Positions 1-12,052 of a stretch of 64,000 bases of DNA are shown piece after piece. The position numbers and the translations under genes were made by a program. The DNA is taken from assembly GCA_033439795.1 (NCBI GenBank), contig JAUTDP010000001.1, positions 806,001 through 870,000 on the forward strand, given 5' to 3'. The notes below the pieces were generated by a model. It was not told where the DNA came from. It saw nothing but the letters and a program-made list of their open reading frames with translations, and did no database searches. The first letter of the stretch is position 1. Each line of letters starts with the position of its first letter. This DNA is from Sordaria brevicollis (Eukaryota; Ascomycota; Sordariomycetes; Sordariales; Sordariaceae).

Positions 1-2868
1 TGTGTCTCGTCTCGCCCTGCTTATCCAACGAAGCGAAGTCACGTATCGACTCCATCTCTCTCAAGACCAGGACATGGCCAGTTGCCTCATCCGCAATGAA
101 GACGTATGTACTTCTTGACCAGAAGGAACCTGCCAGCCACATCGTGAACAACATGGGACTGTGGATTATCACGACTCTTAAGCGCATATAAAGCTGCTTA
201 CGACACTCCGTCACAAAGCTTCATGGACTTGACTTTTGTTCACTTCGCATAACATGCATATGATATCTCACCCGGTTGCTCCAAAGCAGCTTGTGGCATG
301 CCTTTTTCACATGCCATGCGTCAGCGTCAGTCTTTCTCATGGATTTGTGACTTGCAGTTCCTCCAGTCCCTGATGGTTTTCTTATTCTGTTGTATGGCAT
401 CTTTCGTCCATGTCATTCATCAGCCGTTCACACAATCTAGAGCCCCATCACATGACCCTTGCTTCCGCGCTGTTACTTTGCTTCCAAGTTATCCTGGAAA
501 ACGGTACGTACCTAGGTACCTATAAATATTTTATCGTTCTGCATGTTGGGTAATCCGCTACTAGGTTTCCTAGGTAGGTAGATTGGTTTGATTTGTTGGG
601 AACTGAGTGGACTTCATTCTTTTGATCTGGTTTTCCTTCTATTACCTACTTCCAAGTGCTCCTCGACCATGATCGTAAGTAGTGTAGGTACTCCTTGATG
701 TTGGATGTCCGATGCCCAAATGCCTAGCACTACCACTCCACCAGAGTCCGGCGGTTTACCATACCAGTTAGTCAGACTTGGTCGTGGTTGTTTGGTTCTG
801 CTCCGCTCAAGTGATGCATGGATTCACGACGTAGCATGGGCTCGTCAATATGACGGTGATGATGTTGATTCTGTTGAGTTGAACGTTCGAAGCTGAACGT
901 TCACAAGCTCCTATCTACCTATACTAGCTAGGTGTGCGGCTTGACGCCTGCCGCGTCAACGCCCACCGCGTCAACGCCTACTACTACTTGCCCAGCAGGG
1001 CAATAAGGCAAGGAGCTTGAGCTCCGCGGGACTTTCCTGCGTTATCAAGTTGAGATGTTGCGACTTCAGGTTACGAGTGCCCTGGTTTGACGTATGTATA
1101 TGTACCTAGGTTGGGAGAGACAGACTTCGATTACCTAAGCACGCTGACCTGAGGTAGAAGTGTACACACTTCAGTGGGGAGGGAAGTGTTGTATGTACGC
1201 GGATTACCGGTTATGCTTTCTTGTGAGAATTTTAACATAGTTTATCTCTTAACATCCTGAAGGGGTGATGATACTCTGATTAAAGTGGGACTCTACTCAA
1301 ATACCTTTCGTAACTATTGTCAGTACCTTTTTCCCCTTTCTGAAGTTCTTTTTTTTTTCCCCTCCTCTCTTTGTGCCGAGGATAGGTCAGCCACTGTCAC
1401 CATCGACGTCGTCATACCCACCCAGGTGAGGTATAAGCGCTCCAAAGGAAGAAGAGTGCCAGGTGGTAGGTATGGTCTTTAATACCTCCAGACCAAACTC
1501 CATCTAGGGTTCTTCAGACTGGATAAGTTGTTATCGTTTCAAAGTGCACCTGACTACCTACCTATGCACGAGTATATGGGCATGTCTAGACGCATTGCGC
1601 CATGGTATGGGCTTATACGCAGGAAGCCACGGCGTGGCTAAGTCTCATATATGCGTATACTGCATTGTCTCGGGGCTATCCGGATCAAGACTTCTTGGGT
1701 AGGTAAGAAGGAAGTAGAATTGTCAAATACCATAGTGTCTCGGGCTATCCGGATCGAGTTTTCTAAGGTAACAAGGCCTAATCTAGCAGAAACGTCAAGT
1801 ATACTGCGCGAAGATTGCTTCTCTGACCTGCACGGAAGATAGGGAATGTTAGTGTTTGAGCCCAGAGCACTCTATAATTGATAGCATGCGCTGGATTTTG
1901 CTGGGCATGAATATTGCAGTGTGCGTGAGCGTTCTGCTAGATTAAGCCTTCTTACCTAAGAAAACTCGATCCGGATAGCCCGAGACAATACGGTATACTG
2001 CTCAAAGGTTGCTTCTCTTTCCTGTACGAAAAAAAAGAAAATGTTAGCGTTGGAGATTGGACCACTCTGTGATCAATACCATGCACTATTAGATTTTGGT
2101 GGGCATGAACGTTGCAGTATGTATGAGCGTTCTACTAGATTAAGCCAATTTACCTAGAAATCTTGTTCCGGATAGCACGAGATAATAAGGTACCGGTTGT
2201 ATGTACTATTCTTTTGCAGATGCATTGAAAACGTACAGATCTGCCTACGAACACATGTACATATATATGTATAGAGTTGAAAATGCCCATATGTAGACAT
2301 CGCGCAATTGATTCCGAGTTCCTACCATAGTTTACTTCACACGTGGGTTTTTGGCTGGAGATCGGATCACATTCGGAGCGCGCACTCCGAGAGAAATCCA
2401 ACCTTAGACGCATGTGTGAGGTGAGCTATGTACTGTGAATAGGTATATTTGCATACAAGATCACGAGCTGCTTGGACATGGTCTGACAATGCAACGCGCA
2501 TCTCATCAATTCCAAAAGGGGTATGAACTACAACGCAATATGCAAAACCCATAAGCCAAAGCCAAAACCCAGCGCCAGTCGTATTCCATCTTCCCAAACA
2601 CACTCCTATAACCTAAAACCAACCAGTATTTCCAACGCCAAACTTGTGACAGCTCTAAACATGGCTATGCCCAAGCAGATGTATTCCACACAAGAAAGGG
2701 GGTACGGGGGTATCCTGTAGGGTTGAGTGGAGTGTCATATCAGTCATCATCCATCATGATCCGTGAATAGTCGTTTGGCGGCAACATCCCTTGTCTACCC
2801 TATCTTCCTCAAAGGCAAAGGACGCTTTAAGACCAGACGAGCAGCGACCTTAACTCAGGAGCGTACTC
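1..2868. other. Intergenic, no supported gene
   Basis: I see no coding sequence in this stretch: the open frames are short, start at poor codons and resemble no family. It holds scattered TAGGTACCTA-like motifs (about 505-525, 560-575, 1105-1115), a small 15-bp tandem duplication near 950-985, and the repeat cluster listed separately at about 1650-2190. The right end is the 3' flank of the acyltransferase gene on the minus strand. Confidence 0.6.
1650..2190. repeat. Diverged inverted/direct repeat cluster (MITE-like)
   Basis: Four copies of a core CTCGGGCTATCCGGATC-type sequence occur here. Two are forward (about 1664-1700 and 1735-1793) and two reverse (about 1927-1990 and 2118-2185). The arms 1733-1793 and 1927-1992 are close inverted copies over about 60 bp, including the inner motif CTAATCTAGCAGAA. 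The stretches 1799-1991 and 1992-2185 are also diverged direct copies, both starting GTATACTGC and sharing GGGCATGAA...TTGCAGT...GAGCGTTCT. Many differences are C/T or G/A. The structure fits a small non-autonomous foldback or TIR element that was partly duplicated. No transposase is present. The element type is inference. Confidence 0.65.
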
Positions 2869-4273
2869 TCAAGAAAGCCAATTCGCCACCCTCCCCCACG
2901 TCCTAACCGCCGTCGTCGCCAGCACGCCCGTCGCGCCCAGCACCGAAAAGATCTGCAAGAACTCCAACGGATGTCTCGAGCGCACCTCCGTCTCTAGATG
3001 TCCCTCATGGCCTCCCTCCTTTGTCGCCGGACTTGGTGGGAACCGACCAGTAGTCAGGTACTGCTCCATCAGGGCATCCTTCTCGTACCAGCGCTCGCGC
3101 AGCCAGAGATCGAATTCCTCTTGGTTTTCGAGCGGGATGTCGTCGACAGCGAATCGGCGCCAGTAGAAGTTGACGGATTTGGGGGGCTGTCCGCGAAGGT
3201 AGGTGGAGGAGAGGGTGAAGAATTGGTCGCCGTACATGCCGCGGCTGTTACACGAGAGTTAGTGACGAAATGAGGAAGAGGGGAGGGAGGAAGAACTTAC
3301 GGGACGCCTTCATACGCCACGGTGCAGTCATAGACGTAGTCTACCGTGCCCTTCAACTCCTTCAGACAGAAATAAATACCCGTACTCCTCGGCAGGAGAA
3401 CGTGTTCGGTATCCTTGATACCAATCTTATCCGCCCACTTCTTGGACTTATTCCTGCCGTTCTGCGTGCAGTTGGTCCCCTCAGGGAACAACAACAGCCA
3501 CATTGGGTTGAGATACTGCCTTCCATTGAGCGTATGTTTCGTCTTGAGCTTCCCCAGCCTGTAAGCCAACCGGGGCTGGTCAACCGACATCTTGCGCGAC
3601 ATGAAGATGAACCCGTAGAACATCATTCCTTGCCCGACGATTGGCAGATACTTGAGCGACTCCTTGAGGATGATGTAGAGGTAGCCGTGCATGCGGGGGG
3701 CGTTGGCGTAGCCTACCCACCAGAGGTAGAGCCAGTCGGTGTAGATCTGGTGGTTGGCAATCATGACCATGCGCTCGGGGAAGTTGAACTCGACGCGGCC
3801 GTCGGCGGTCTTCTTGATTTGTCCTGCGACGGAGGAGTCGCCGCTGATGCGGATGGTTGTCGGACCCCACCACTGCGTCATAGTCGTGATGGTGAGCCCG
3901 AAGGACTGTTTCGTGAGGGCCATGTAGGTGTAGTAGAGGTCGCGGTTGATCCAGTAGAGGGGGGCGCCGAGGAACTGGGTTGCGACGATGCTGCGGTATG
4001 TCTGTTAGCTGTGCCCTTCAAGGTTCATGGATTGGATATGGCTTACCCAACGGAACATGCTGTAAAGAAGATGGCCAGCGAAACACCCCTAAGGATCTGG
4101 ATCAACCGGTTATGCTTCTCCTTCCCTGACGGATGCGCATTCTGGATGGTCTTTTGCGAGCTATCATTTCGTTGCACGAGCAGTCCGGCCTCGTCTGGAT
4201 TGATGTTTGTTGTCGTCGAAGCATCGCCGGATTGGATGTCTGGGTAGGATGCCCTCTGGCGGAGGTCACCCAT
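2869..4273 (-). CDS. Lysophospholipid / 1-acyl-glycerol-3-phosphate acyltransferase (LCLAT/Cst26-like)
   Basis: The predicted protein is a membrane acyltransferase of the PlsC/AGPAT superfamily that should transfer acyl chains to lysophospholipids in the ER. The gene has three exons: 4273-4047, 3990-3301 and 3244-2869. Both introns are 56 bp with GTAAG donors, and the first has an AGCTAACA branch site. The joins keep frame and give 430 residues. Visible motifs are NHQIYTD (the NHx4D catalytic motif, His156/Asp161), the GMMFYGFIFMSR block typical of the LCLAT/AGPAT branch, and LLFPEGTN (about 241-249). A hydrophobic segment at about 55-85 and another near the C terminus are likely membrane anchors. 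The start ATG at 4273 is followed by a hydrophilic N-terminal tail. The exact acyl acceptor (lyso-PA, lyso-PI or lysocardiolipin) cannot be decided here. Confidence 0.9.
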
Positions 4274-5566
4274 GGTGATGGTGGTGACCGTTGTGGTAGT
4301 TGATGATGATGATGGAGGGTGGGGCGGGGTCGTGTGCTCGGCAGTGATCCGAATGGAGACAACTCCAGGGGTACGTGGTCGACGTCGAGGTGCGGATATG
4401 TAAGTGTAGGGTGGTGATGATATGCTGCAATGTTGAAGGGCAGCAACCAGGAAGGAGACAGGAACGCAGGAACCGAGGGATAGCGATATATAGTTATACC
4501 AGAAGGAGAAAAAAAGAAGGGACGAGGCGGACTAAAAGTGTCAAAAGTCAAAACCCGATCCGCGCGTGCCGGGGCGGGCGGGCGCTTGTTGGAGGCTGAG
4601 TCGATGCCTGTTCGGTGATAATGGAAGGATGACCACTCCAGTCGAACGAAAGTGTTATAGGTACCGCTGTATAGGTACTAAGTAGGCAACCAACTGAACC
4701 GCGGCAGTGGGACCAACGAATAGTGATTGTGTGGTGAGGCGCTTTCGTTTGCTGGAAGAGGAGGAGGAAGGAAACAGTAGACAAACAAGCAGAGGGCACC
4801 AACACAGGGCGGTAACAGATGTGGTGATAATGTAGTTTAGATGTGAAATACGTATGGGAAATATGGACAGGGCAGGGAAGCTGGTGATTTTCAGATCAGA
4901 TCTGAAAAAGAGTCACAGACATGGATCTAGGAACCGAGAAGCGTCATTCACTGCAACATCGGATGTTGTATCGTTTCAAAGTTCCGTCGGACTCGGACAC
5001 TGCAATGTGCCCGAAAGTCCAGTCCTCCCTTCCTTCCCAAAGCTTCAGCTGTCGTGGTTGCTCGTTGGACTCGTCAGGTCAGCCCAGCCATGTCAGTGTG
5101 GAGGGGTCAGCAAGAGGTCATGCGGACGATAAGACCCGATAAGAAGCCGATAAGCAGATAAGGAAAGCTAAGGAGCTTGGGCCAGAGCTTCGTTCCCAAA
5201 AAGGCTTGGCGTTATGACGGCATCTTGGTGGGACGAACCCTTTGAGTGCCATCCCATTGGCCCGATAGCGGACTTGTTCTGTCTTCGGCTTTTGAATGTG
5301 GATGTGTGACGGCAATCGGTTGGAGTCCAGCAGACTGGATGGAGTTGGAGACAACGGGAACACTTTCAGCAAACTCCAACATTTTTCTCTGCTTTTCTTT
5401 TTCTTCCATTGTTTCCACTTCCTGCCCAACACCCAACACACGATCCCAACAACTGTTTACAGCAACAGCGACTGCGATGGCTTCTTGAATTTCATATGTG
5501 CCCACCACCGGCACTCGAATACTGTATCGATCTGTAATTTCATCACCACCACCAAACAATGTCGCC
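4274..5566. other. Divergent intergenic region (acyltransferase / NAD kinase)
   Basis: This is the shared upstream region of two divergently transcribed genes. Small open frames here have no recognisable product. Two TAGGTAC-type motifs lie at about 4658-4680. The stretch before the NAD kinase start is CA-rich (CACCACCACCAAACA), typical of a fungal 5' leader. No clear TATA box was found. Confidence 0.5.
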
Positions 5567-7087
5567 ATGTCGAGACCCTTATTTCTGGCTCGAAATCGCC
5601 ACGTCCATTCCATCGCTACCACCATGGTCCCTAAACCACCCAGGATGACTGCCCTCTTCCGCCTTCCGGGGAGGGGGGTCCGGCACTTCTCCGTCTCTGC
5701 CGCCCGCAGAGAGATCCGCGACATCGCCGCCCTACCCGATCGCATAATTCCGCATTACCAACAGACAAAGCAATCGTCGCTGCTGTCTCTCATCTGGCCC
5801 CAACCGCCGCGCAACGTCCTGCTCATGCCCAAGCTGCATGCGCCCCATGTCATTGTTTCTGCCGCCGAGTTCGCCAAACACATCTACTCCAACTATCCGG
5901 GCCTCAACATTGTCTTCGAAAGCCATGTCGCCAAAACCATTCACGACCAACTGCCCTTCCCCATCTATACGGCCGCCCCGGGCGAGGCTACCAGTCACTT
6001 CGCCAAGAAGATCGATCTCGTCACGACAATGGGCGGCGACGGCACCATCTTGCGCGCCGCCAGCCTCTTTTCGATGCACCACCAGGTACCGCCCATTCTG
6101 TCCTTCAGCATGGGCACTCTCGGCTTCCTCGGCGAGTGGAGGTTCCAAGAATACAAGCGCGCCTGGCGCGAGTGCTACATGAGCGGGTGCTCCGTGTCCG
6201 TCGAGGACCTCGTAGGGCCACACACACAAGTTGCTGCTCGCCAGGCCGCCAACGACAACACAACCGAGGAGGACGCGCTCCAGTCGCCAGCGTGGGACGC
6301 GGTCCGTGGCAACGGACAATGCATGGGCCTCAGCCGCTCGTCCAAGATCTTGTTGCGCCACCGTTTGCGCGTTGGCATCTACGACGCCGAAGGACGGAAT
6401 ATCAACGAGCAACTGATCCCTACATCAACCGCCGAACCGGGCGATCCCATTCCCGAAATCGACGAGATTACCTATCCCAAGCCTATATCAGTTCCCACGG
6501 GCACTGGCGGAATCACAAAGAAGGCTCCAATACCATACTTGCATGCCATCAACGAGGTCTCAATCGACCGCGGCGCCCATCCTCACTTGGCTATAATAGA
6601 CATATACGTCAACAACCACTTCTTGACTGAAGCCGTGGCGGACGGTATCCTCATCTCTACACCTACGGGATCCACCGCCTACTCGCTCTCGGCGGGTGGG
6701 AGCATAGTCCACCCGCTCGTTAAATCCCTGCTTATCACGCCCATCAGCCCGCGCTCGCTTTCCTTCCGCCCTCTCGTCTTGCCGTTGAACACCAAAGTAG
6801 TCCTCAAACTCAGCAAACGAAACAGAGGAAGAGAGCTTCCAGTCAGCATAGACGGCAAGCGTCGCGTCGCGGTCTCCATCGGCATGGAAGTCCGCGTCGA
6901 AGGAGAAAGGCTCGAAAAGACGGCCGAACATGGTTGGCGGGGCGGAGTCCCGTGCGTGATTCGGTCGAGCTCCAAGGGCGATACGGATGGAATTGCGGAG
7001 GATGATGATTCATGGGTAGGTGGCCTGAATGGACTGTTGAAGTTTAACTATCCCTTTGGAGGTGGAGAGCCGGAGGGGCAGCACTGA
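5567..7087 (+). CDS. NAD(H) kinase, probably mitochondrial (Pos5-like)
   Basis: The protein phosphorylates NAD(H) to NADP(H) using ATP; the mitochondrial form supplies NADPH in the matrix. This is a single exon of 506 residues. The open frame extends upstream to 5498 but only from a GTG, so the first in-frame ATG at 5567 is preferred; an earlier ATG at 5559 is out of frame. The N terminus is rich in Arg/Ser/Pro without acidic residues (RNRHVHSIATT, then GRGVRHFSVSAARREI), fitting a mitochondrial presequence. The NAD-kinase signatures are clear: LVTTMGGDGTILRA (GGDGT at 156-160), SMGTLGFL, HAINEVSIDRG (Asn329-Glu330) and the TGSTAYSLSAGGS block near 365-378. About 100 residues of insert lie between the GTLGFL region and the NE motif. 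Mitochondrial targeting is inferred from composition. Confidence 0.93.
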   Translation: MSRPLFLARNRHVHSIATTMVPKPPRMTALFRLPGRGVRHFSVSAARREIRDIAALPDRIIPHYQQTKQSSLLSLIWPQPPRNVLLMPKLHAPHVIVSAAEFAKHIYSNYPGLNIVFESHVAKTIHDQLPFPIYTAAPGEATSHFAKKIDLVTTMGGDGTILRAASLFSMHHQVPPILSFSMGTLGFLGEWRFQEYKRAWRECYMSGCSVSVEDLVGPHTQVAARQAANDNTTEEDALQSPAWDAVRGNGQCMGLSRSSKILLRHRLRVGIYDAEGRNINEQLIPTSTAEPGDPIPEIDEITYPKPISVPTGTGGITKKAPIPYLHAINEVSIDRGAHPHLAIIDIYVNNHFLTEAVADGILISTPTGSTAYSLSAGGSIVHPLVKSLLITPISPRSLSFRPLVLPLNTKVVLKLSKRNRGRELPVSIDGKRRVAVSIGMEVRVEGERLEKTAEHGWRGGVPCVIRSSSKGDTDGIAEDDDSWVGGLNGLLKFNYPFGGGEPEGQH

Positions 7088-9978
7088 GCTGTCACTAAGC
7101 TGTCGACTGTCGATATAACAGCAGGGGAAAGAAAAATAACAGGGGGAGAAAAGCGCCAATGCTCCAAATACCAAGAGCAACCAACGGAAGATATTACGAG
7201 GAGTAAGAGGAAGAAGCCCCTTACAGAATGGGCATCATGGAAAAAAGTCTAGTGCGGACTGCCAAACATGAACACCAAAAGGAAGCAGGTTCGGAAAAAG
7301 CGTGTTTTACCTTAACTTTGTAGTAAGCAAGCGATAGTTTAGCTTTCGTGGTTTGAAAAGCGACAGAAGAATCAAAAGTATTGATACCCCCCTCTCTAAC
7401 CTATATTATTATCGGCCCGAACCAAGGAAGGCTGGAAAGACTTGCATGAAGCTGTCGTGGAATGATTTTTCGATCTGCGCCCACACATGGAAGGAGCTCG
7501 ATGCTGCCCGAGGAAGGAGTCAAGAACAGCAAAGGATAAGCTGATGGCTGACTAGGAACGCGGTCGGTCACGACGGGACATGTAAGTACAAAACTTGAAA
7601 AAATTCCCAGGTCTTTGAGTTTGGCGCAACCTTCCCTTCTACACCATTCGACTTGGTCGAGCATTTCGACCGAATCTTTGATCCTCACCTGTGAAAACAA
7701 TCTTGGTGCCATGGACGGCAGCGAGGGCGAGGTCGAAAATTCCCGAAGCTCTGACGATTGGCAAGTGGACAACCGAATCACTGTTTGCTGCTATGTCGCT
7801 TACCTTATCCAGGAAAAGCACGACTTTAACATTCTGAAGATTTTGTCAGGATCCCTTTTGATCAGATTTTCATGACCGTCTTTCCCGTCCCGTCCTCACC
7901 TAACCCATCCCTGGCCTGGTCTTCTGGTCAGTCAGTCAGTCCTTTCGCTCACCTTCAACAAACCCAGTTTCAACATCTCACGGTCAAAGACTCAAGACCC
8001 GATAATCATTGCCCTCTTTCCTCTTTGCACACCGTCAGCGACGCCATAACTCACAATCAGGCTCCGATTTCGGGCAAAGGTCCAGATTCAAAGTCCTTTG
8101 CTCGGGCAGCTTGGAGCCTTGGCCCCGGGGTAATGTGGACCGAAGTTGCTCACGAAAGTTTTCGAGGGGCAGATGACCAGCTTCTTTCTTTCCTCTCTTT
8201 TCCTTTTCTTGCGTGTCTTTTTTCCCACTTGAACTCAGACATCCAATCGGCGTGTATCCCGACTCAAATTCCACCCAGGGGTAACTTTTCCCGGTCCTCA
8301 AAGTCTCAAACAGAGAGTTCTAGACGGTGGTCCATGGCGAATTAGTGCCACTTTTAGGCTCTCTTTTTTCACTTTTTTCCAAGGAGCTAGGGCGAGGTTT
8401 ACGAAATATTTTAGCGGCCCACTCTCTCGATGGATGTGTGATTCACCGCTACCGCTACTGCTGCCACATGGCCTCCCTCCTGTCCTTTGGAGTTTGGGCC
8501 AAGCAACGAGAGTTCGTTTGGACGAAGCCGTCAAGGTGTTATTCCCGGTTTTGGCTATGATATTCAGGTACGTAATCATTTGCGTCGTCGATCTGTTTGG
8601 TTTTCTTGGAAAAAAGCTTTGGGCATGAATTACTCATTTTCAGTTCCCTTTTAGACTTCATGCGAATCCTCCGGTGTTTTGAAGAAGCTTCGTGAAGCTA
8701 TTCTCGGAGTAGAAAACACCGAGTGTCTGATGTGCGAGTCACCGATTCGATCCATGCAAAAGGGCGCGGTGTAAAGAAGAGGGCATCATGAACAGCGTCC
8801 CACTCACACCACACGCAGCTTTTTGTCGGTGAGATATCGACCGACTCGTTCTACTTGGGCCTCGATCACCATCACCTGATCAATTCTTCTTCCCTCCGCT
8901 CCTTCTTACGTACCAGACTTCCAGCGACGCATTGATTTGTTGTCTTCGTTGTCATCCTGTCCGCTCCGACTCCATGATTGTCGTTATGCTTGCGATCCTC
9001 TGTAACACCCTACTGACTTGGCCAGTTGACCTTTGAACTGAAGGATGAAACTTGATTCATATTCCTTCCGGGGAATCATCGGAAGAAGCCCAGGTCTAGA
9101 GTGTCTTTGAGACATGGGTTCGAACCGCACGTAACCGTCTATGGCCTAGACGGTGCTAGTTGCTCCTCGAGTCCATGACAAAATTTCCCCATCCTTGGCT
9201 TTTTCCTGCCTTTTCGACCTCGCAACAGGCCAACACGATGGGAATTTGCTGCCCAACCGCAAAATTTTTCCTTTTATCCAAGATTTGTTGTTCGAGATAA
9301 TTTCTCCCGCTCTGCATAGAAGCTTCCCTTGCGGCGCCACTGCGCCAGTGCCGCTGCTGGTGGTCTTCCCTTCGCCTCGCCTCCCCAGTTCCTTCCCGTC
9401 TAGACTCCCGACGGTCTGGGTTAAGGTACCTTGCACTAGCCTACTTGGGAATAACAGACAACTTTTGTGTAGTAGCGGTGCCTGAAAATCTTGTTCCCTC
9501 GATTCGATGACTCCCGCCACACCTGGCCCCCCTTGCGGTGAGTGCTAGCCAGCTACCTCTAGCTTGGCTAGAGGTCTGCAGACTTTGTTCATGCTTTCCC
9601 CTTTTCGTGGTGGTCGGACGTTGCCAGTCGTCGACGTCACGGTTTCATATAAAAGGCGGATGGTAGCGCCATGTCGTACACCACAAACTTCTCTCTTGAG
9701 GGCTTGTTCTTCAGGCTTCATTGGGTGTTTCGTCTCCTCTTTTTCCTTCTTTGGTTTTTCTTTCCACGGGTGTGACCTATTCGTCCTGTGTGGTGTGACT
9801 CCGTGTTTGATATTTGTGACGTTTATGACTTTCTTCCTTTGACGACACGACTTGACGATACCCCTCAGGCCCTTCAATATCTTTTTTCGAATATCCTCAC
9901 GTCTAAGCTTCGGCACTCGACACACATATACCTTCACTTTCAAAGCTACGGGTCCTTTCGAACCCGTTAGCTACCACG
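7088..9978. other. Intergenic, 2.9 kb, no supported gene
   Basis: No open frame here shows family resemblance or a convincing spliced structure. The left part is the 3' flank of the NAD kinase gene and the right part the promoter and leader of the MFS gene. The sequence is pyrimidine-rich around 8160-8240 and 9700-9770. A TATA-like site is listed separately at 9648. Confidence 0.5.
9648..9654 (+). promoter_or_regulatory. TATA-box-like element upstream of the MFS gene
   Basis: A TATAAAA sequence lies 325 bp upstream of the MFS start codon. It is preceded by GACGTCA at about 9632-9638, which resembles a CRE/ATF half-site. Long leaders are common in filamentous fungi, so this may be the core promoter. 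No transcript start is visible. Confidence 0.35.
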
Positions 9979-12052
9979 ATGAACATCATCGAGAAGGATA
10001 TCTCAGACGAGATCGTTATGAGCGACTCCAGTCCAGAAACAACACCATCACCACTTGAGAAAAAGACCCCTCTTGAAACAACAACACCGGTCTCAGCCAA
10101 CAGCAGTCAAACTGCTCTCGAATCAGGCGGAGAAGATCCATCCAACGGCGAACCCACGACACTCGTCGTCGCGTTTGCCGAAAATGATCCCGAGAATCCT
10201 CATAACTGGTCACCGGTATGTCTCCTCGCCTTTTCTTCCTCCTAGTCCATCAACTGACCCGAACAAACAGACCAAGAAATTCCTCATCGTCTTCGCCACA
10301 ACCATGGCCTGCATCAACTCGGGCTTCGGATCCGCGCTGTGCTCCAACCTCGCCCCTCTCCTCTCCCCCGTCTTCAATTTCCCCTCTCCCGGGCCGCAAA
10401 CCATCCTCCCCACCTCCGTCTACTTGGTCGGCTTCATCTTTGGTCCTCTTATCTGCGCACCTCTCTCGGAAACTTACGGTCGTCGCCCGGTCCTGGTCAT
10501 CGGTTTTGGATTATTCGTCCTTGCGACCCTGGGCTGCGCGCTGGCCAATAGCTGGGCACTCTTCTTGATCATGAGACTTCTAGCAGGCACTTTCGGTGCG
10601 CCGCCTTTGAGTGTCGGCGGCGGAGTGGTGGCGGATGTTTTCGGCGACAAGGTGATGAGAGGAAGGATGATGATGATTTGGAGCGCTTCTTCGTTTGTGG
10701 GGCCGTTGGGGGCGCCGATCGTGGGTGGCTTTTTGGGCCGGTCCATGGGCTGGCGGTGGGTGTTTTGGTTTGCGCTTATTTTGGCGGGCGTGTCCTTTGC
10801 CGCGGTGGTGTTCCTGATGCCGGAGACGTTCCATCCCAAACTGCTGAAGATTAGGGCCGAGAAGCTGAACAAGCAGATGGAAACGGAAGAAGGCAGGGAC
10901 AAGAAGGGGCCGAGGGTTCGGTATGTTGCTCCGGTTACGGGCTTGGGCAACGCCGACGGAGAGAAGATGGGTGTTTGGAGGCAGCTTGTGAGTACCCTTG
11001 CAGTGTGTTTGTGATGATGAGAAGCTAACAGTCAACGACAGAGTGTGACGCTCTCTCGACCTATCTTGTTGCTCTGTAATGAGCTCCTCCTTGGGTTGAC
11101 ATGCCTTTACCTCGCTTTCGTTTATGCCGTCTTCTACATGATGCTCAAGATCGGCGGCACCATCTGGACAGGCACTTACCACTTCTCGCCCGGCATTGCA
11201 GGCGTGGCCTTCATGACGATGGGCTTGGGAACCTTTATTGCCTGTGGTGTCATCATCTGGTACGACTCATACGGTCCCAAGCTTGCCGCCAAACACCCCG
11301 CCGATCGCAAGTCCGAGTATCTGCGTCTGCCCGTTGCATGCATTGGTGGTCCGGTCTTTGTGATCTCTCTACTCTGGCTGGGCTGGACCAGCAGAGAGAG
11401 TATCCATTGGGCGGTCCCTCTTGTCGCCACTGTCCCGTATGGGTTTGCTTACCACATGATCTTTACTGCCATGATCAACGTAGGTTCCTCCCTTCTTTCC
11501 CTGTACATAAACCATGCGCTAACAAAGATTGAACAGTACGTCACGGACGCCTACTCCCCGCTCAACTTTGCCGCCTCGGCCCTCGCCGCTTGCGGCACCA
11601 CTCGGTCCATTGCGGGCGCCGTCATCCCGTTGGCAATCGACGATATGCTTGCCGCCCTGGGTGTTTCGTGGGCCATTACGGTCCTGGCTATCATCGGCGC
11701 CGTGTTGTGCCTGGTGCCTTTCGCCTTCATCATCTACGCAGATGCCATCAGGTCCAGGAGTCCCTGTTCTCGACTTGGAGGTCTTACTGCGGAGGATCTC
11801 GGGGCGGATTCTGATGAGGAGGAGGAGGAGGTTGAGGAGGAAGCTAACGGGGGGGATCTGGAGAAGGGAACTGGAGCTGCTCTTAAGCGGGAGAGGACTC
11901 AGAGGTCCCAGAGGACTGTGAGGACGCATAGGAGCAGGATGAGCAGACGCAGTGGGATGAGCAGGAGGAGCGGAAGGAGTATTTTGGAGATGAGCGGGGG
12001 GAATAATGAAGTGGGGATGGGTGAGTTGACGAGGAGTTTGTCTGCTGTTTAA
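9979..12052 (+). CDS. Major facilitator superfamily transporter (DHA1/polyamine-drug type)
   Basis: The product is a plasma-membrane H+ antiporter-like MFS protein that could export drugs or polyamines; the substrate cannot be read from sequence. Four exons (9979-10215, 10271-10987, 11042-11479, 11537-12052) give 635 residues. Introns are 55, 54 and 57 bp, the second and third with GCTAACA branch sites. The N-terminal tail ends in NDPENPHNWSP, the usual entry motif of this fungal subfamily. MFS motif A is seen as LSETYGRRPVL, and the fourth/fifth helix region reads MRLLAGTFGAPPLSVGGGVVADVF. A charged loop separates the two six-helix halves. The cytosolic C terminus is acidic, then Arg/Ser-rich. 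The third intron is a multiple of three and has no stop, so its retention would insert 19 residues. Confidence 0.92.

Noticed and set aside
9080..9130. Possible tRNA T-arm (GGGTTCGAACC) near 9117
   Set aside because: The flanking stem bases do not pair and no D-arm, anticodon arm or acceptor stem can be built.
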